Shown: positions 42,769-53,105 of the stretch, one piece after another
How positions within the stretch are numbered: position 1 is the first letter of the stretch
How the letters are laid out: every line of letters begins with the position of its first letter
Assembly (NCBI RefSeq): GCF_900091605.1
Contig: NZ_FMCQ01000003.1
Location: 58,485-122,484 of the forward strand
Source of the DNA: Micromonospora tulbaghiae
GTDB taxonomy: Bacteria > Actinomycetota > Actinomycetes > Mycobacteriales > Micromonosporaceae
Direction: 5' to 3'
DNA length: 64,000 nt
Notes under the pieces: model-generated
Database searches by the model: none
Told to the model about the DNA's origin: nothing
What the model saw: the letters and a program-made list of their open reading frames with translations, nothing else
Made by a program: the position numbers and the translations under genes

Positions 42769-43899
42769 ATGCGTACCACTCGACTCGTCGCGCCCGCCGC
42801 CGCCGGGCTGCTCGCCGTCGCCGGACTGGCCGGCTGCGGGGGCGGTGACGACGCCGACGCCACGAACGGCGGTCCGATCGCCGTCAAGGCCACCGACACC
42901 GTCTGTGAGGTCGGCGACACCGAGATCGACGCCGGCCAGGTGACCTTCAAGGTGACGAACACCGGCTCCAAGGTCAACGAGTTCTACGTCTACGCGGCCG
43001 GCGACCGGGTGATGGGCGAGGTGGAGAACATCGCCCCGGGGCTCAGCCGCGAGCTGCGGGTCGAGCTGGCCGCCGGCACGTACGAGACGGCCTGCAAGCC
43101 GGGGATGAGCGGCCGGGGCATCCGGGGCGCACTGAAGGTCTCCGGCACCGCCGCGACAGTCGCCCCGGACGCCGCGCTGACCCAGGCCACCGAGAGCTAC
43201 CAGCGGTACGTGCGCAGCCAGACCGCCGCCCTGCTGACGAAGACAGAGGAGTTCGTGGCGGCGGTCAAGGCGAACGACGTGACCAAGGCCAAGGCGCTGT
43301 ACCCGGTGGCCCGCACCTACTGGGAGCGGATCGAGCCGGTCGCGGAGAGCTTCGGCGACCTCGACCCGAAGATCGACGGCCGCGAGGAGGTGGTCGAGGA
43401 GGGCATGGAGTTCACCGGCTTCCACCGGATCGAGAAGGACCTCTGGACCACAGGGGACGTGAGCAAGGACGGCGCCGTCGCCGACCGGCTCCTGGTCGAC
43501 GTGAAGGCGATCGTCGCCAAGGCGGACGCCGAGAAGCTCACCCCGCTCCAGCTCGCCAACGGCGCCAAGGCGCTGCTTGACGAGGTCGCCAGCGGCAAGA
43601 TCACCGGCGAGGAGGAGCGCTACTCGCACACCGACCTCTGGGACTTCAACGCCAACCTGGAGGGCTCGAAGGCGGCCGTCGCCGCGCTGCGCCCGGCGCT
43701 GGAACAGCGCGCGCCCGACCTGGTCAAGCAGCTCGACAGCGAGTTCGCGAACGTGGAGGCCACGCTCGGGCGGCACCGGGCCGGGGACGGCTGGAAGCTG
43801 CACACCCAGCTCGGCAAGGTCGAGCTGAAGGAGCTGTCGGACGCGGTGAACGCGCTGGCCGAGCCGGTCAGCAAGGTCGCGGCGGCCGTCGCGCGATGA
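42769..43899 (+). CDS. efeO: Iron uptake lipoprotein EfeO (cupredoxin + M75 domain)
   Basis: A 376-residue lipoprotein with lipobox LAGC (Cys23). An N-terminal cupredoxin-like domain spans about 35-125, and a C-terminal M75 imelysin-type domain spans about 135-375 with the HxxE motif in GFHRIEKDLW. It binds extracytoplasmic iron for EfeU. It lies 29 bases after efeU and overlaps efeB by ATGA. Confidence 0.93.
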   Translation: MRTTRLVAPAAAGLLAVAGLAGCGGGDDADATNGGPIAVKATDTVCEVGDTEIDAGQVTFKVTNTGSKVNEFYVYAAGDRVMGEVENIAPGLSRELRVELAAGTYETACKPGMSGRGIRGALKVSGTAATVAPDAALTQATESYQRYVRSQTAALLTKTEEFVAAVKANDVTKAKALYPVARTYWERIEPVAESFGDLDPKIDGREEVVEEGMEFTGFHRIEKDLWTTGDVSKDGAVADRLLVDVKAIVAKADAEKLTPLQLANGAKALLDEVASGKITGEEERYSHTDLWDFNANLEGSKAAVAALRPALEQRAPDLVKQLDSEFANVEATLGRHRAGDGWKLHTQLGKVELKELSDAVNALAEPVSKVAAAVAR

Positions 43900-45218
43900 C
43901 CGGCCCGGACGGCGGTGACGCGACGAGCGAGCCGAACAGCCGGCGGACCGGCCGCCGCCTGTCCCGACGCCGCGCGATGACCCTGGCCGGCGTCGGCGTG
44001 GCCGGAGTCGCCGGGGTGGCGGGCGGCGCGGGTGCCCTGCTCGCCGGCGGGAACGAGGCCTCCGCCACCGGATCGGCGGCCGGTTCCGTGCCGTTCCTCG
44101 GCGAGCACCAGGCCGGCGTCACCACCCCCGCCCAGGACCGGCTGCACTTCGTCGCGTTCGACGTGGTCACCAAGGACCGGGACCGGCTGGTCGCGATGCT
44201 CCAGGAGTGGACCGCCGCCGCGGCCCGGATGACCGCCGGCAAGGACGCCGGGGTGATCGGCGCGGTCGGCGGCATGCCGGAGGCCCCGCCGGACGACACC
44301 GGCGAGGCGCTCGGACTGCCCCCGTCGCAGCTCACCCTCACCGTGGGATTCGGGCCGTCGCTGTTCCGCGACGCGCAGGGCCGGGACCGCTTCGGCATCG
44401 CCGCCCGGCGTCCGGCCGCCCTCGCCGACCTGCCGCACTTCGCCGGTGACGCGCTGCGGCCGGAGCTGTCCGGCGGGGACCTCTGCGTCCAGGCCTGCGC
44501 CAACGACCCTCAGGTGGCGGTGCACGCCATCCGCAACCTGGCCCGGATCGGCATGGGCGTGGTGAGCGTCCGCTGGTCGCAGCTCGGCTTCGGGCGTACC
44601 TCCTCGACGTCGCGGGACCAGGCCACACCCCGCAACCTGTTCGGCTTCAAGGACGGCACCGCCAACCTCAAGGCCGAGGACGCCGGCCTGCTCCGCGACC
44701 AGCTCTGGGTGCAACCCGGCGACGGCCCGGACTGGATGACCGGCGGCTCCTACCTGGTCACCCGGAAGATCCGGATGCTGATCGAGACGTGGGACCGCAG
44801 CCCGCTGGCCGAGCAGGAGACGATCGTCGGCCGGACCAAGGGCAGCGGCGCCCCACTGGGCCGCCGCGACGAGTTCGACGAGCCGGACTTCGCCGCGAAG
44901 GGCGACGACGGCGAGCCGCTCATCGCCGACACCGCGCACGTACGACTGGCCCACCCGGACGCGAACAACGGCGCCCGCCTGCTGCGCCGCGGCTACAACT
45001 TCGTGGACGGCTCCGACGGGCTGGGCCGGCTCGACGCCGGCCTGTTCTTCATCGCCTACCAGCGGGATCCGCGCCGGCAGTTCGTGCCGATCCAGACCCG
45101 GCTGGCCCGCAACGACGCGATGAACGAGTACCTGCGGCACGTCTCCAGCGGCCTGTTCGCCTGCCCGCCCGGCGTACGCGACGCCGCCGACTGGTGGGGG
45201 CGGGCGCTGTTCGCCTGA
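43896..45218 (+). CDS. efeB: Dye-decolorising peroxidase EfeB, Tat-exported
   Basis: A 440-residue heme peroxidase. A twin-arginine signal (RRLSRRRAMTLAGVGVAG) ends near residue 55. The DyP hallmark GFKDGTANL (GxxDG), the heme-ligand segment DTAHVRLAHPDANNG, and the ending GLFACPPGVRDAADWWGRAL are typical. It oxidises ferrous iron or handles heme in the EfeUOB system outside the membrane. Its stop converges on the RDD gene 7 bases away. Confidence 0.93.
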   Translation: MTGPDGGDATSEPNSRRTGRRLSRRRAMTLAGVGVAGVAGVAGGAGALLAGGNEASATGSAAGSVPFLGEHQAGVTTPAQDRLHFVAFDVVTKDRDRLVAMLQEWTAAAARMTAGKDAGVIGAVGGMPEAPPDDTGEALGLPPSQLTLTVGFGPSLFRDAQGRDRFGIAARRPAALADLPHFAGDALRPELSGGDLCVQACANDPQVAVHAIRNLARIGMGVVSVRWSQLGFGRTSSTSRDQATPRNLFGFKDGTANLKAEDAGLLRDQLWVQPGDGPDWMTGGSYLVTRKIRMLIETWDRSPLAEQETIVGRTKGSGAPLGRRDEFDEPDFAAKGDDGEPLIADTAHVRLAHPDANNGARLLRRGYNFVDGSDGLGRLDAGLFFIAYQRDPRRQFVPIQTRLARNDAMNEYLRHVSSGLFACPPGVRDAADWWGRALFA

Positions 45219-45225
45219 GCCCGGC

Positions 45226-46212
45226 TCAGCGGCGTACCGGATCGGGGCCCGCGTCCGGGACGGCGGACCGCAACCGGCCGGTGGCCGGCGCGGCGGGACG
45301 CAGGGCGGCCGGCGCGACGGCGTGCAGCACCGTGGCCGGGGCCGGGACCAGCTCCGGCCAGAGCGTGGCGGTGACCGTCCGGGCGCGGCCCAGCCGGAGC
45401 GCGGCCCGGCGCCCCCGCTCGGCCAGCACGGCGGACAGGTAGACCCAGTCCGGCGCGGACCACGGCGGAGGCGGCGAGGTGACCGCCGCGACCTCCGCCC
45501 ACAGCGCCCGGCCCAGCCGGGAGCGGTCCGGCTCGGCGAGCTGAGGCAGCCGATCCAGGTACTGCCGGGCGGCCAGCGCCAGCCCGTCGTCGAACCGGGT
45601 CAGATCGAGAGTGGTCGCCCAGGCCAGCAGCGGCGGCGGAGCCGGCGGCAGCGGCCGCCACAGCGCGGCGCCTCGGCTGTGCACCACGAGCGTGCCGGCG
45701 ACCAGGTCGCCCAGCCGCCGGCCGCGCGGGTCGGTGAGCATCACCGTGACGCTCGCGACCCAGCTCAGCAGCGGCAGCACCAGACCGGGCCACTCCACCG
45801 CGACACCGACCAGCGCCCGGGTCAGCGACTGGCCCACCCCCACCGGACCGCCGTCGGCCCGGACCACGCGCAGCCCCACGGCCAGCTTGCCCACCGTCCG
45901 GCCACCGGCGAAGCGTTCCATCACCACCGGATAGCCGAGCAGGACCAGCACCAGCAGCACGGTCTGGAGCGCGCCGGCCAGCGCGGTGTCGAGGAGATCC
46001 CCCAGCAGGGCGAGCGCCACCATCGCCAGCACCGCGCCGAGCAGCAGAAACAGCGCGAGCTGGATCACGGCGTCGATCAGCAGGGCGAGCACCCGGGAGC
46101 CCAGCCGGGCCACCCGGACGTCCAGCTCCACCGCCTCGCCGCTGACCAGACCGGCGTCGGCCCAACGGGGCGGTGGGGGAGGTTGCGCGCGCACCCCGAC
46201 AGTGAACACCAT
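45226..46212 (-). CDS. RDD family membrane protein
   Basis: A 328-residue protein. The RDD domain (about 25-185) has three or four helices (VLALLIDAVIQLALFLLLGA), the R-D-D residues, and GRTVGKLAVGLRVVRADGGP. A soluble C-terminal part of about 130 residues contains TRFDDGLALAARQYLDRLPQ. It is divergent from the spoIIM-like gene, only 23 bases away. In actinobacteria RDD and SpoIIM genes are commonly adjacent to MoxR-DUF58 operons, as here, but the function is unknown. The start ATG is at 46212. Confidence 0.85.
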   Translation of the reverse strand: MVFTVGVRAQPPPPPRWADAGLVSGEAVELDVRVARLGSRVLALLIDAVIQLALFLLLGAVLAMVALALLGDLLDTALAGALQTVLLVLVLLGYPVVMERFAGGRTVGKLAVGLRVVRADGGPVGVGQSLTRALVGVAVEWPGLVLPLLSWVASVTVMLTDPRGRRLGDLVAGTLVVHSRGAALWRPLPPAPPPLLAWATTLDLTRFDDGLALAARQYLDRLPQLAEPDRSRLGRALWAEVAAVTSPPPPWSAPDWVYLSAVLAERGRRAALRLGRARTVTATLWPELVPAPATVLHAVAPAALRPAAPATGRLRSAVPDAGPDPVRR

Positions 46213-46235
46213 GGACGCCGAACGGGGGAGGCTGA

Positions 46236-47189
46236 GTGGATCTCGACGCGTACGTGGCCGAGCACGGCGCCGAATGGCGGCGGCTGGAACACCTGACCGG
46301 CCGGCGCCGCCTCGACGCGGCCGAGGTCGACGAACTGGTGGCGCTCTACCAGCGCAGCGCCACGCACCTCTCCGCGCTGCGCGCCCGGGCGCCCGAGCCG
46401 GTGCTGGTGAACCGGCTGTCCCACCTGGTCCTCGCAGCCCGGGCCCGGGTCACCGGCCGGCCCCGGCTGTCCTGGGCGGCGGTGGGCCGGTTCCTGGCCG
46501 CCGACCTGCCCGCCGCCCTCTACCGGGCCTGGCCCTGGTGGTGCGGCGTGGCCACCGCGTTCAGCGCCCTGAGCGCCTTCCTCATCTGGTTCGTCGCCGG
46601 CAACCCGGACACCGCCGCCGCGTTCGTCGGCCCCGAGGCGGCGCGGCAGCTCGTGGACTCCGGTTTCGCCGGCTACTACACCGAGTTCGCCGCGCCCACG
46701 TTCGCGTTCCACCTGTGGACGCACAACGCCTGGCTGGCCGCCCAGTGTCTGGCCGCCGGCGTGCTCGTGGTTCCGGTGCTCTGGCTGCTGTGGCAGAACG
46801 CGCTCAACATCGGCGTGGTCGGCGGCGTGATGATCTCCTACGGCCGGGCGGACGTCTTCTTCGGCATGATCACCCCGCACGGGCTGCTGGAGCTGACCGG
46901 CATCTTCGTCGCCGCCGGGGTCGGACTGCGGACCGCCTGGGCGTGGATCGCCCCGCCCGCGCACCTCGGGCGCGGCCGGGCGGTCGCCGAGGCGGGACGG
47001 CTCGCCGTCGTGGTCGCGGCCGGCCTGGTCGGCGTCTTCGCGGTCTCCGCGCTGATCGAGGCGTTCGTGACCCCGGCGCCGGTGCCGGTCGCGCTGCGGG
47101 TGGCCGCCGGCGCCGCCGTGTGGCTGGCGTTCCTGGCGTACGCGCTGGTGCTCGGAAGGCGCGCGGTCAGAGCTGGCCGAGGGACTTGA
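46236..47189 (+). CDS. Stage II sporulation protein M-like membrane protein
   Basis: A 317-residue SpoIIM-family protein. The soluble N-terminus LDAYVAEHGAEWRRLEHLTG and VDELVALYQRSATHLSALRA precede about five helices, including FFGMITPHGLLELTGIFVAA, the most conserved segment. In this operon type it is not sporulation-specific. Its 3' end overlaps the oppositely oriented DUF58 gene by 23 bases. GTG 46236 follows GGGGGAGG. Confidence 0.88.
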   Translation: MDLDAYVAEHGAEWRRLEHLTGRRRLDAAEVDELVALYQRSATHLSALRARAPEPVLVNRLSHLVLAARARVTGRPRLSWAAVGRFLAADLPAALYRAWPWWCGVATAFSALSAFLIWFVAGNPDTAAAFVGPEAARQLVDSGFAGYYTEFAAPTFAFHLWTHNAWLAAQCLAAGVLVVPVLWLLWQNALNIGVVGGVMISYGRADVFFGMITPHGLLELTGIFVAAGVGLRTAWAWIAPPAHLGRGRAVAEAGRLAVVVAAGLVGVFAVSALIEAFVTPAPVPVALRVAAGAAVWLAFLAYALVLGRRAVRAGRGT

Positions 47190-48473
47190 GCCGCAGATAC
47201 GTGTCGGCGACGGCCGGAGCCAGCCGGTGCCCCGGTACGTCCACCACAGTTACGCCGTAGCGCGACAGGGCGGCGCGCACCCGGTCCCGTTCGGCCAGCG
47301 CCCGCAACGCCGACGCGGCCGCGTACGGGTCGTCCGGGCCGGCCGGGGTGGCAGTGGCGAGCCGGTTCAGCACCGGATCACCTGCGGCGGCCAGCACCAC
47401 CCGGTGCCGGGTCGCCAGCCGGGGCAGCACCGGCAGCAGCCCGTCTCCGATCGCGCCCGCCTCCAGCGCGGTGAACAGCACCACCAGGCTGCGCTGCCGC
47501 TCCCGGCGCAGCACCTCGGCGGCGATCAGCTCGAAGTCGGTCTCGGCCAGCGCGGGCTGCAACGGCGCCACCGCGTCGACCAGCCGGGCGAGCAGCGCCG
47601 GACGGCCGCTGCCGGTCACCCGGGCCCGGATCTCGGTGTCCGCCGCCAGCAGGTCCACCCGGTCACCGGCCCGGGCGGCGAGCGCGGTGAGCAGCAGCGC
47701 CGCGTCGATGGCGGTGTCGAGCCGGGGCTCGTCGCCGAGGCGTACCGCCGACGTGCGGCCGGTGTCCAGGACGCAGACCAGGCGCCGGTCCCGCTCCGGG
47801 CGCCACGTGCGCACCAGCACGTCGGCCCGGCGGGCGCTGCCCCGCCAGTCGATCGAGCGGACGTCGTCGCCCACCGCGTACTCGCGGAGTGTGTCGAACT
47901 CGGTGCCGTGACCGCGCCCGCGGGTCACCTGCACACCGTCGATGACCCGCAGCCGGGCCAGCTTCTCCGGCAGGTGCCGGCGGGAGTCGAAACGGGGCAG
48001 CACCCGCAGCGTCCACCGTGGCGTGGCGGGCGTTCCGGCGCGTTGCCGGGCGCCCAGGCGCATCGGCCCGAGCGACCGTACGGTCAGCGCCACCGCCGGC
48101 CGGTCGCCGCGCCGGGTCGGGGTGAGCCGGACCGGCAGCGTCGCGGTGCCACCGGGCGGCACGGTGAGCAGGCGATCCGGCGGCACGTCGGGGCGCGCCC
48201 CGGCCGACGGCACCCAGGCGTCGCGTATCTGGGCGTACAGCGTGCGGTCGGTCGGGTTGGCCAGGTGCAGGGTGACGGTGGCGGTGGCGCCGAGGCGGAC
48301 CGTGCGCTCCCCGGACCGGGTCACTGTGAGCGCGTCCGGCGGGACCGCCATCGCCCGGTCGAGCAGCACCAGCAGCAGCACCGCCGCGGTCAGCACGGCG
48401 ACGCCGAGGAACGGCGCCGGCCAGGCCGGCAGGGTCAGCGCGCCCACGCCGAGCAGCAGGCCCGCCCGCCAGG

Positions 48474-48477
<4 letters not shown>
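47167..48477 (-). CDS. DUF58 domain protein
   Basis: A 436-residue protein. Two membrane helices near the N-terminus ([20 protein letters not shown]) precede a beta-rich domain with [17 protein letters not shown]. The DUF58/VWA-like core begins [20 protein letters not shown], followed by [18 protein letters not shown]58 proteins work with the MoxR ATPase encoded just upstream (ATGA overlap). ATG 48477 is chosen by that overlap. The 3' end overlaps spoIIM-like. Confidence 0.88.
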
Positions 48478-49447
<970 letters not shown>

Positions 49448-49451
<4 letters not shown>

Positions 49452-50752
49452 CGGAGGTCTCCTTCGCTGGGATGCGGGGCCAGGGTACGGGTCAGGGCGT
49501 CCAGTTCGCGGGCCAGCTCCAGCAGCTCGCGGTCCTTCTCCGGGGCGGGGCCGTAGAGCAGGTCGGCCACCCGCTCCGGGTCGGCGCCGGCGCGCTCGGC
49601 GACCCGGGCGGCCACCTCGTCGCCGGGCGTGTCCGGGGGCAGGTTGAGGCGGGTCGTCAGCCGTTCCAGCGCGCCGGCGCGCAGCGTCCCGGCGACCGTG
49701 CCCCGGGCGCCCGCCCGGCGGTAGAGCCGCGCCCGGCCGCGTACCGTCTCGGCGGATCGGACGGTCACCGGCAGCGGCTCCGAGACCGGCGGCCCGAGCC
49801 GGCGGGCCCGCCACAGCACCACCAGCAGCCCGGCCAGGGCGAGCTGCACCAGGAGGGCCCAGAACCACTGCGGGAAGGCGCCCCAGAGCGGGTTCTCCCG
49901 GGGCGGGTCGGCGCGGTCGGGCGGGTCGGGCCGTTCCGACCGGCCGCTGCCGGCCGGGGCGGGCTCCTCGGTGGCCGGATCCGGGGACCAGCTCGGGCGC
50001 GTCGGGGCCGGAACCGGCTCGGGCAGGTCGAGCCAGACCAGCGGGCGGCCGCCGCCGAGCAGGCCGGTGGCGAGCGCCTCGTTGCCCCACTCGCCGATCC
50101 GGTCGTTGCGGAACGGGTCGCTGGCGCCGGCCAGCACCACCTCGACCCGGCCGGGGGCGCGCAGCAGCGCGCCGCCGTAGCAGTGGTCCACCTCGGCCGG
50201 GCCGGCGTAACGCTGGAGGTCGACGGCGGCCGTACCGGCCCGGACCGCCTCGGGCAGCGGGCACGGCGTGCCGTCCGCGTCCGGCGGTACCGCCCGGGCG
50301 GCCCAGCGCCCGCCGGCCGGCTCGATCGCGGTGTCCAGTTCGGCGAGCACCCGCCTGGAGGGCTCGACGAGCACCAGCCGGCTGCCGGGCGGCAGGGTGG
50401 TCAGCCCGTCGAGCAGGTCCGGGTGCACCAGCCCGGGCGCGGGCACGAACAGCGTGCTCGGCTCGGCTCCGGCGGTACGCAGCGCCGCCGCCAGGTCCGT
50501 CTCCCGGCGCACCGGCACGCCCTGCGTACGCAGCGCCTCGGCGAGCCGGCTGCCACCGTCGTCGTCGGTGGCGACCGGGGACAGGAAACCGGGCTCGTCC
50601 GCGTCGGGCCGGTCGACCGCGCGCAGCACGAGCGTGGTCACGATCAGCAGAACTGCGAGCCCGAGCGGGACGAGCAACCGGTACGTACGGCGGCGCGGCG
50701 CCGCCGTGGCCGCCGCCGTCGTCGCGGTCTCCGGTACGACTGTGGCGGTCAC
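49448..50752 (-). CDS. DUF4350 domain membrane protein
   Basis: A 434-residue protein. An N-terminal helix ([20 protein letters not shown]) leads to an extracytoplasmic DUF4350 domain ([40 protein letters not shown]). A Pro-rich stretch and a second helix ([20 protein letters not shown]) follow, then a cytoplasmic tail. It is part of the MoxR-DUF58-DUF4129 operon, with 4-base overlaps at both ends. Start codon GTG. Biochemical role unknown. Confidence 0.82.
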
Positions 50753-51345
50753 CGTGGCTCCTCCCCGGTCAGCTCGCGACTCAGGTCGGTGACGAGTTCA
50801 CGCATCCGCCGGTCGTGCGCGGCGGTCGCGGGGCGCTGGGCGTACCAGAGGTCCGAGAAGATCGCCCCGGCCGCGTTCAGCGTCGGCCGCACCTGCGGCC
50901 GGGTGCGGGCCGCCGCCTCGGTCAGCTCGACGACTGTGAGCCCGGGGCGGGGCTCCACCACCTGCCGGAGGACCAGCAGCCGGACCATCTCGCGCAGCCG
51001 CTCCCGGACCGCCTCGGCGTACCGGCCCTCGGCCGCCAGCCGGTCGGCCGACCCGAGCCCGCCGGCCGGCGCGGGTTCCGGGGTCCGGGGCGCGGGCAGC
51101 CGTACCGGCGGCGGGTCGGTGCGGCTCCGGCGACGCCGCCGGAAGCGGGGCAGGCGGAACCGGGGCAGCCGTGGGCGCCGTAGCCGGGGGAGACTGAGCC
51201 GGGGCAGCCGCCGGGGCACCCAGGCCGGGAAGAAATACCAGCCCAACGCCACCAGCAGCGCGACCGCCAGCAGGATCAGCGCGGCCAGCGGCAGCGGCAC
51301 CACGTCACCGAGGGCCGCTACCGTCTCGGTCCACCACCGGCTCAC
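50749..51345 (-). CDS. DUF4129 domain membrane protein
   Basis: A 198-residue protein. One helix (LPLAALILLAVALLVALGWY) is followed by a very basic stretch of repeated Pro-Arg-Leu-Pro and RRRRR. The DUF4129 domain contains AEGRYAEAVRERLREMVRLL and IFSDLWYAQRPATAAHDRRM. The GTG start at 51345 overlaps the previous gene by GTGA. It belongs to the MoxR membrane complex operon. Confidence 0.85.
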   Translation of the reverse strand: MSRWWTETVAALGDVVPLPLAALILLAVALLVALGWYFFPAWVPRRLPRLSLPRLRRPRLPRFRLPRFRRRRRSRTDPPPVRLPAPRTPEPAPAGGLGSADRLAAEGRYAEAVRERLREMVRLLVLRQVVEPRPGLTVVELTEAAARTRPQVRPTLNAAGAIFSDLWYAQRPATAAHDRRMRELVTDLSRELTGEEPR

Positions 51346-52187
51346 CGGTGCGCCGCCAGCAGGACCGGTTCCGGTACGCCGGCCGGCGCGCGGGAGAGCC
51401 GGATGTCCAGCCCTTCGGTGCGGATCCGGGTCTCCAGGTGCAGCACCGCGTCGAGGCAGGCGAGCGCCGGGTACGCCAGCGCGTTCACCGCGGTGAAGGC
51501 GGCGATCGTCACCGGCAGCGCCCAGGCCGAGACGTCGAACAGGCCCAGCATGTCGAGGCCCTGGTAGAGGCCCAGCCCGATGCCGAGCCGGATCAGCCAC
51601 CAGCCCAGGTAGCCCAGCAGCCGGATCGCGGCGGCCCGCGCGCTGACCCGGCCGGCCAGGCGGGCCGCCCGCCAGGGCGCCAGGTGCGCGGGCACCCCGT
51701 CCAGCACCAGCACCGGCACCACCAGGCCGAGCAGCGCGTACGCCAGGAACCAGCCCGGCCCGGTCAGTCCGGCGGCGGTGACGGTCAGCCCGACCAGGAC
51801 GGCGGCCGGTAGCGTCACGCCGACGCGGGCGCCGCGCAGCAGCTCCGACGGTGCGGGACGGCGCCCCAGCAGCGCCGCGCCGGCGCCGCGCGCGGCCGGG
51901 GCGCCGAGCAGCGCGACGATCGCGGCTTCGGTGCCCGCGCCGGCCGCCAGCAGCAGCCAGTATCCGGCGAGGGAGCCGTCGAACTCCGCCGGCCACCAGT
52001 ACGGCGGTTCGGCCCCGGCGAGCATCCGCAGCGGGTGGAGCACCGCCTGTTCGGCGAGCGCCAGCAGGAGGGCGAGCGGGACGAGCACCCGGGCCTGGTC
52101 GCGCAGCAGCAGCACGGCCGCGTCGAGCAGCTCCCCGACGGTCAGCGGACGGCGCGGCAGCACCGCGGTCGGGCCGGCGTCGGGCAC
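51342..52187 (-). CDS. Multi-pass membrane protein of unknown function
   Basis: A 281-residue protein with about six helices (for example VLVPLALLLALAEQAVLHPL and PGWFLAYALLGLVVPVLVLD). It is the first gene of the DUF4129-DUF4350-MoxR-DUF58 operon. GTG 52187 has AGGAG 6 bases upstream. I recognise only a general resemblance to glycerophosphoryl-diester-phosphodiesterase-type membrane domains. Confidence 0.75.
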   Translation of the reverse strand: MPDAGPTAVLPRRPLTVGELLDAAVLLLRDQARVLVPLALLLALAEQAVLHPLRMLAGAEPPYWWPAEFDGSLAGYWLLLAAGAGTEAAIVALLGAPAARGAGAALLGRRPAPSELLRGARVGVTLPAAVLVGLTVTAAGLTGPGWFLAYALLGLVVPVLVLDGVPAHLAPWRAARLAGRVSARAAAIRLLGYLGWWLIRLGIGLGLYQGLDMLGLFDVSAWALPVTIAAFTAVNALAYPALACLDAVLHLETRIRTEGLDIRLSRAPAGVPEPVLLAAHR

Positions 52188-52402
52188 GCGTACTCCTGGG
52201 CGGGGCGAGCGGAGGTGGCGGGCGGGGCGACGCCCGGGGGATCATGGTTGCACGGCGGGTCCGCATCCGGTGGACCCGTCCGCCCCGGCGCGCCACGCTG
52301 GGCGGCCACGCCGGCTTGCTGTGGTGCGCGGGGCCGCTCGGCGCTACGGTCTCGTGGAGACGCCGAACACTCCAGACGAACGGGGATGGAACGATAAACC
52401 CC
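52188..52402. promoter_or_regulatory. Divergent regulatory gap before mtrA
   Basis: A 215-base gap between the leftward membrane operon and mtrA. GTCTC/GAGAC half-sites (52349-52361) and GATAAA just before the mtrA ATG are visible, but I see no convincing -35/-10 pair and no GTAAC-type MtrA boxes. Confidence 0.3.
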
Positions 52403-53092
52403 ATGAGAGCCCGGGTACTCGTGGTCGACGACGACCCCGCCCTCGCCGAGATGCTCGGCATCGTGCTGCGCAGCGAGGGCTTCGTGCCGTCCTTCGTCGC
52501 GGACGGCGAACGGGCGCTGGCCGCGTTCCGCGACAACCGACCCGACATCGTCCTGCTCGACCTGATGCTGCCGGGCATGAGCGGCATCGACGTGGCCCGC
52601 GCCATCCGGGGCGAGTCCGGCGTGCCGATCGTGATGCTGACCGCCAAGAGCGACACCGTGGACGTGGTGCTCGGGCTGGAGTCCGGCGCCGACGACTACG
52701 TGGTCAAGCCGTTCAAGCCCAAGGAGCTGGTGGCCCGGATGCGGGCCCGGCTGCGCCGGGGCGAGGACGTGGCGCCGGAGATGCTGACCATCGGCCCGAC
52801 CGGCAACCAGATCACCATCGACGTGCCGGCCCACACGGTCAGCCGCGACGGCGAGGAGGTGAAGCTGACGCCGCTGGAGTTCGACCTGCTGGTCGCGCTC
52901 GCCCGCAAGCCGCGTCAGGTCTTCACCCGCGAGGTGCTGCTGGAGCAGGTCTGGGGCTACCGCCACGCGGCGGACACCCGCCTGGTCAACGTGCACGTGC
53001 AGCGGCTGCGCGCCAAGATCGAACCGGATCCGGAGCGACCCGAAATCATCCTGACCGTGCGGGGCGTGGGCTACAAGGCGGGCACCGGATAG
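52403..53092 (+). CDS. mtrA: Response regulator MtrA
   Basis: A 229-residue OmpR-family regulator. The receiver motif RVLVVDDDPALAEMLGIVLR, phospho-Asp in IVLLDLMLPGMSG, VKPFKPKELVARMRARLRR, and winged helix VKLTPLEFDLLVALARKPRQ with ILTVRGVGYKAG are nearly as in mycobacterial MtrA. It controls wall turnover and cell division genes. It is followed by mtrB and lpqB, the conserved actinobacterial order. ATG 52403; the open frame upstream is spurious. Confidence 0.95.
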   Translation: MRARVLVVDDDPALAEMLGIVLRSEGFVPSFVADGERALAAFRDNRPDIVLLDLMLPGMSGIDVARAIRGESGVPIVMLTAKSDTVDVVLGLESGADDYVVKPFKPKELVARMRARLRRGEDVAPEMLTIGPTGNQITIDVPAHTVSRDGEEVKLTPLEFDLLVALARKPRQVFTREVLLEQVWGYRHAADTRLVNVHVQRLRAKIEPDPERPEIILTVRGVGYKAGTG

Positions 53093-53105
53093 CCTGGTCA
53101 GCACT

